A stretch of 36,295 nt of DNA from Mycoplana rhizolycopersici (GTDB taxonomy: Bacteria > Pseudomonadota > Alphaproteobacteria > Rhizobiales > Rhizobiaceae), in the NCBI RefSeq assembly GCF_013378445.1, contig NZ_JABXYK010000029.1, positions 1-36,295 on the forward strand. Direction: 5' to 3'. The notes beneath the pieces were generated by a model. It saw nothing but the letters and a program-made list of their open reading frames with translations, had not been told where the DNA came from and made no database searches. Made by a program: the position numbers and the translations under genes. Shown here in pieces: positions 35,198 to 36,295 of this stretch. How positions within the stretch are numbered: the stretch's first letter is position 1; each line of letters starts with the position of its first letter.

Positions 35198-36208
35198 ATG
35201 GACACGAAGACCAGAATGCCAATGAAACGCCGGACGCTCATGCAGCTCGCAGCCGGTGTCGCGTTCATGATGACGGGTGCACTCGCCGCTCCGGGTGCGG
35301 CCCTTGCCGAAGACAGCGCGCTCAAGGGCAAGAACCTTGCCTATATCGCCTTCGGCCTCCAGTACGAATACCAGGTCACGCTCGTCGATCACGTCAAGAA
35401 GCTTGCCGCCGAGAAGGGCATGAACATTTCCGTCTATGACGGCAAGGGCGATCCCTCGACGCAGACGACCCAGATGCTCGACGTCCTGTCCAAGCAGCCG
35501 GATATCATCCTGCTCAACCCGGTCGATGCGAAGCTGCTGCAGGGTGGCGTGCGCAAGGCAAACGAGGCAGGCATCCCGCTCTTCATGCTGGAGAACCTGC
35601 CGCCGGAAGGCGAATGGGTCGCCTACAACACCTTTGACGACGTGGCGGGCGGTCGTGCGGCGGCGGATGCCGTGGCAAAGCTGACGGGCGGCAAGGGACT
35701 GGTGCTCGAAGTGCGCGGTGCGATCGGCTCCGGCCAGTCGGAGAAGCGCTATCAGGGCTTCCACGAGCAGATGGAAGCGAAATATCCCGACATCAAGATC
35801 GAGACGCTGAAGGCCGAGTGGGCTGCCGATACCGCGCAGACCCTGACGGTTGATGCCTTCACCCGTGATCCGAACGTCGCGGCGATCTGGGCGCATAATG
35901 ACGAGATGATCCGCGGCGTGGTCTCCGCACTTCGCCAGATCGACCGGCTGAAGCTCGCCGGCGAAGAAGGTCACATCCCGGTCATCGGCTTCGACGGGAC
36001 GCCCCTTGGCTTGCAGCGCATCCGCGAGGGCACGCAGACCGCCGACGTCGGCCAGAACCCGTTCTCGATGGGCTCGTCCATCGTGGAGCAGATGGAAAAC
36101 CACTTCTCCGGTAAGCCGGTCGAAAAGAACACGCTCATCCAGCCCGTCATGATCTGGAAGGAGAATGTCGACAGCGAGGAGAACTGGGGCAACATGGTCA
36201 AGGGTTGA
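35198..36208 (+). CDS. Ribose-type periplasmic sugar-binding protein
   Basis: Substrate-binding protein of the Peripla_BP_4 (ribose/galactose) class, 336 residues. The signal MKRRTLMQLAAGVAFMMTG contains a twin arginine and ends near ALAEDS, so Tat or Sec export is possible. Family features are NLAYIAFGLQYEYQVTLVDHVKK, QPDIILLNPVDAKLLQGGVRKANEAGIPLF, AIWAHNDEMIRGV and PVIGFDGTPLGLQRI. ATG 35198 follows GGGAGGAAA; the frame is open from 35117 without a start signal. It closes the transporter operon. The exact substrate is unknown, probably a four-carbon sugar acid or polyol. Confidence 0.91.
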   Translation: MDTKTRMPMKRRTLMQLAAGVAFMMTGALAAPGAALAEDSALKGKNLAYIAFGLQYEYQVTLVDHVKKLAAEKGMNISVYDGKGDPSTQTTQMLDVLSKQPDIILLNPVDAKLLQGGVRKANEAGIPLFMLENLPPEGEWVAYNTFDDVAGGRAAADAVAKLTGGKGLVLEVRGAIGSGQSEKRYQGFHEQMEAKYPDIKIETLKAEWAADTAQTLTVDAFTRDPNVAAIWAHNDEMIRGVVSALRQIDRLKLAGEEGHIPVIGFDGTPLGLQRIREGTQTADVGQNPFSMGSSIVEQMENHFSGKPVEKNTLIQPVMIWKENVDSEENWGNMVKG

Positions 36209-36228
36209 TCCCCTTCGAAGACACGGCA

Positions 36229-36251
36229 GGGGGCGACCGCCGGTCGCCCCC
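36229..36251 (+). terminator. Hairpin after the sugar-binding-protein gene
   Basis: Perfect ten-base arms GGGGGCGACC (36229-36238) and GGTCGCCCCC (36242-36251) around a 3-base loop, 20 bases after the stop. Very stable, but without a T-run, so it may be a partial terminator or mRNA-protecting stem. Confidence 0.6.
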
Positions 36252-36281
36252 AGCCGGCAGGCATTCTTGAGCGGAGTGGAT

Positions 36282-36295
36282 ATGGCAAGACGAAA
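36282..36295 (+). CDS. Start of a further gene, cut by the window end
   Basis: ATGGCAAGACGAAA begins at 36282 after a weak GCGGAGTGGA. Only four full codons (M-A-R-R) are visible, so the product cannot be named. Position suggests a further member of the transporter/erythronate locus. Confidence 0.3.

Noticed and set aside
35054-36103. 349-codon minus-strand open frame opposite the binding-protein gene
   Set aside because: Antisense shadow of the sugar-binding protein with no ribosome binding site or family motif.
1-36295. CRISPR arrays, tRNA and rRNA genes, complete insertion sequences
   Set aside because: None seen: no regularly spaced repeats, no cloverleaf candidates noticed, and no transposase frame with recognisable motifs.

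Overview
The window is GC-rich, gene-dense DNA from an alphaproteobacterium, most likely a member of the Rhizobiaceae (Sinorhizobium/Ensifer, Rhizobium or Shinella type). This rests on the nap layout (napEFDABC), a membrane-bound heme-PAS FixL with FixJ and a 211-residue FixK-type regulator, and nir/azu/nap/fix/nos gene content like that of rhizobial symbiotic megaplasmids. A replicon assignment cannot be made from sequence alone. I see no tRNA, rRNA, CRISPR array or intact transposase.

Region 1 (1-21,251) is a denitrification island. It holds nirK (copper nitrite reductase), nirV, the Crp/Fnr-family regulator nnrR and a pseudoazurin on the plus strand. On the minus strand it holds napEFDABC (periplasmic nitrate reductase), a secreted PRC-barrel protein, a fixK-type regulator, a small degenerate receiver protein resembling FixT, and fixLJ. 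The nosRZDFYLX operon (nitrous oxide reductase) then runs on the plus strand. Together the genes cover nitrate to nitrite, nitrite to NO, and N2O to N2, plus copper electron carriage and oxygen/NO sensing. The NO reductase (nor) genes are not in the window. TTG-N8-CAA palindromes of the FNR/FixK/NnrR type lie upstream of the pseudoazurin gene, the fixT-like gene and between fixL and nosR. The nirK gene has an abnormal 5' end that looks like a recombination or IS-end junction.

Region 2 (21,446-26,846) is an accessory redox block. It has a LysR regulator divergent from an NTF2-like protein plus SDR oxidoreductase pair, an OhrR-like MarR regulator divergent from an exported alpha/beta hydrolase with paired palindromic operators between them, and a GMC-family flavin oxidoreductase.

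Region 3 (27,049-36,295) is a four-carbon sugar acid module. On the minus strand a FadR-subfamily GntR regulator leads denD-otnK-otnC-otnI and a GlcG/HbpS-like gene, which is the D-erythronate to dihydroxyacetone phosphate route. Divergently on the plus strand lies a ribose-type ABC transporter (ATPase, permease, binding protein), probably for erythronate or a related four-carbon compound. The ATPase gene is preceded by a 16-codon leader ORF with a strong ribosome binding site whose stop overlaps the ATPase start codon. The window ends inside the start of another gene.
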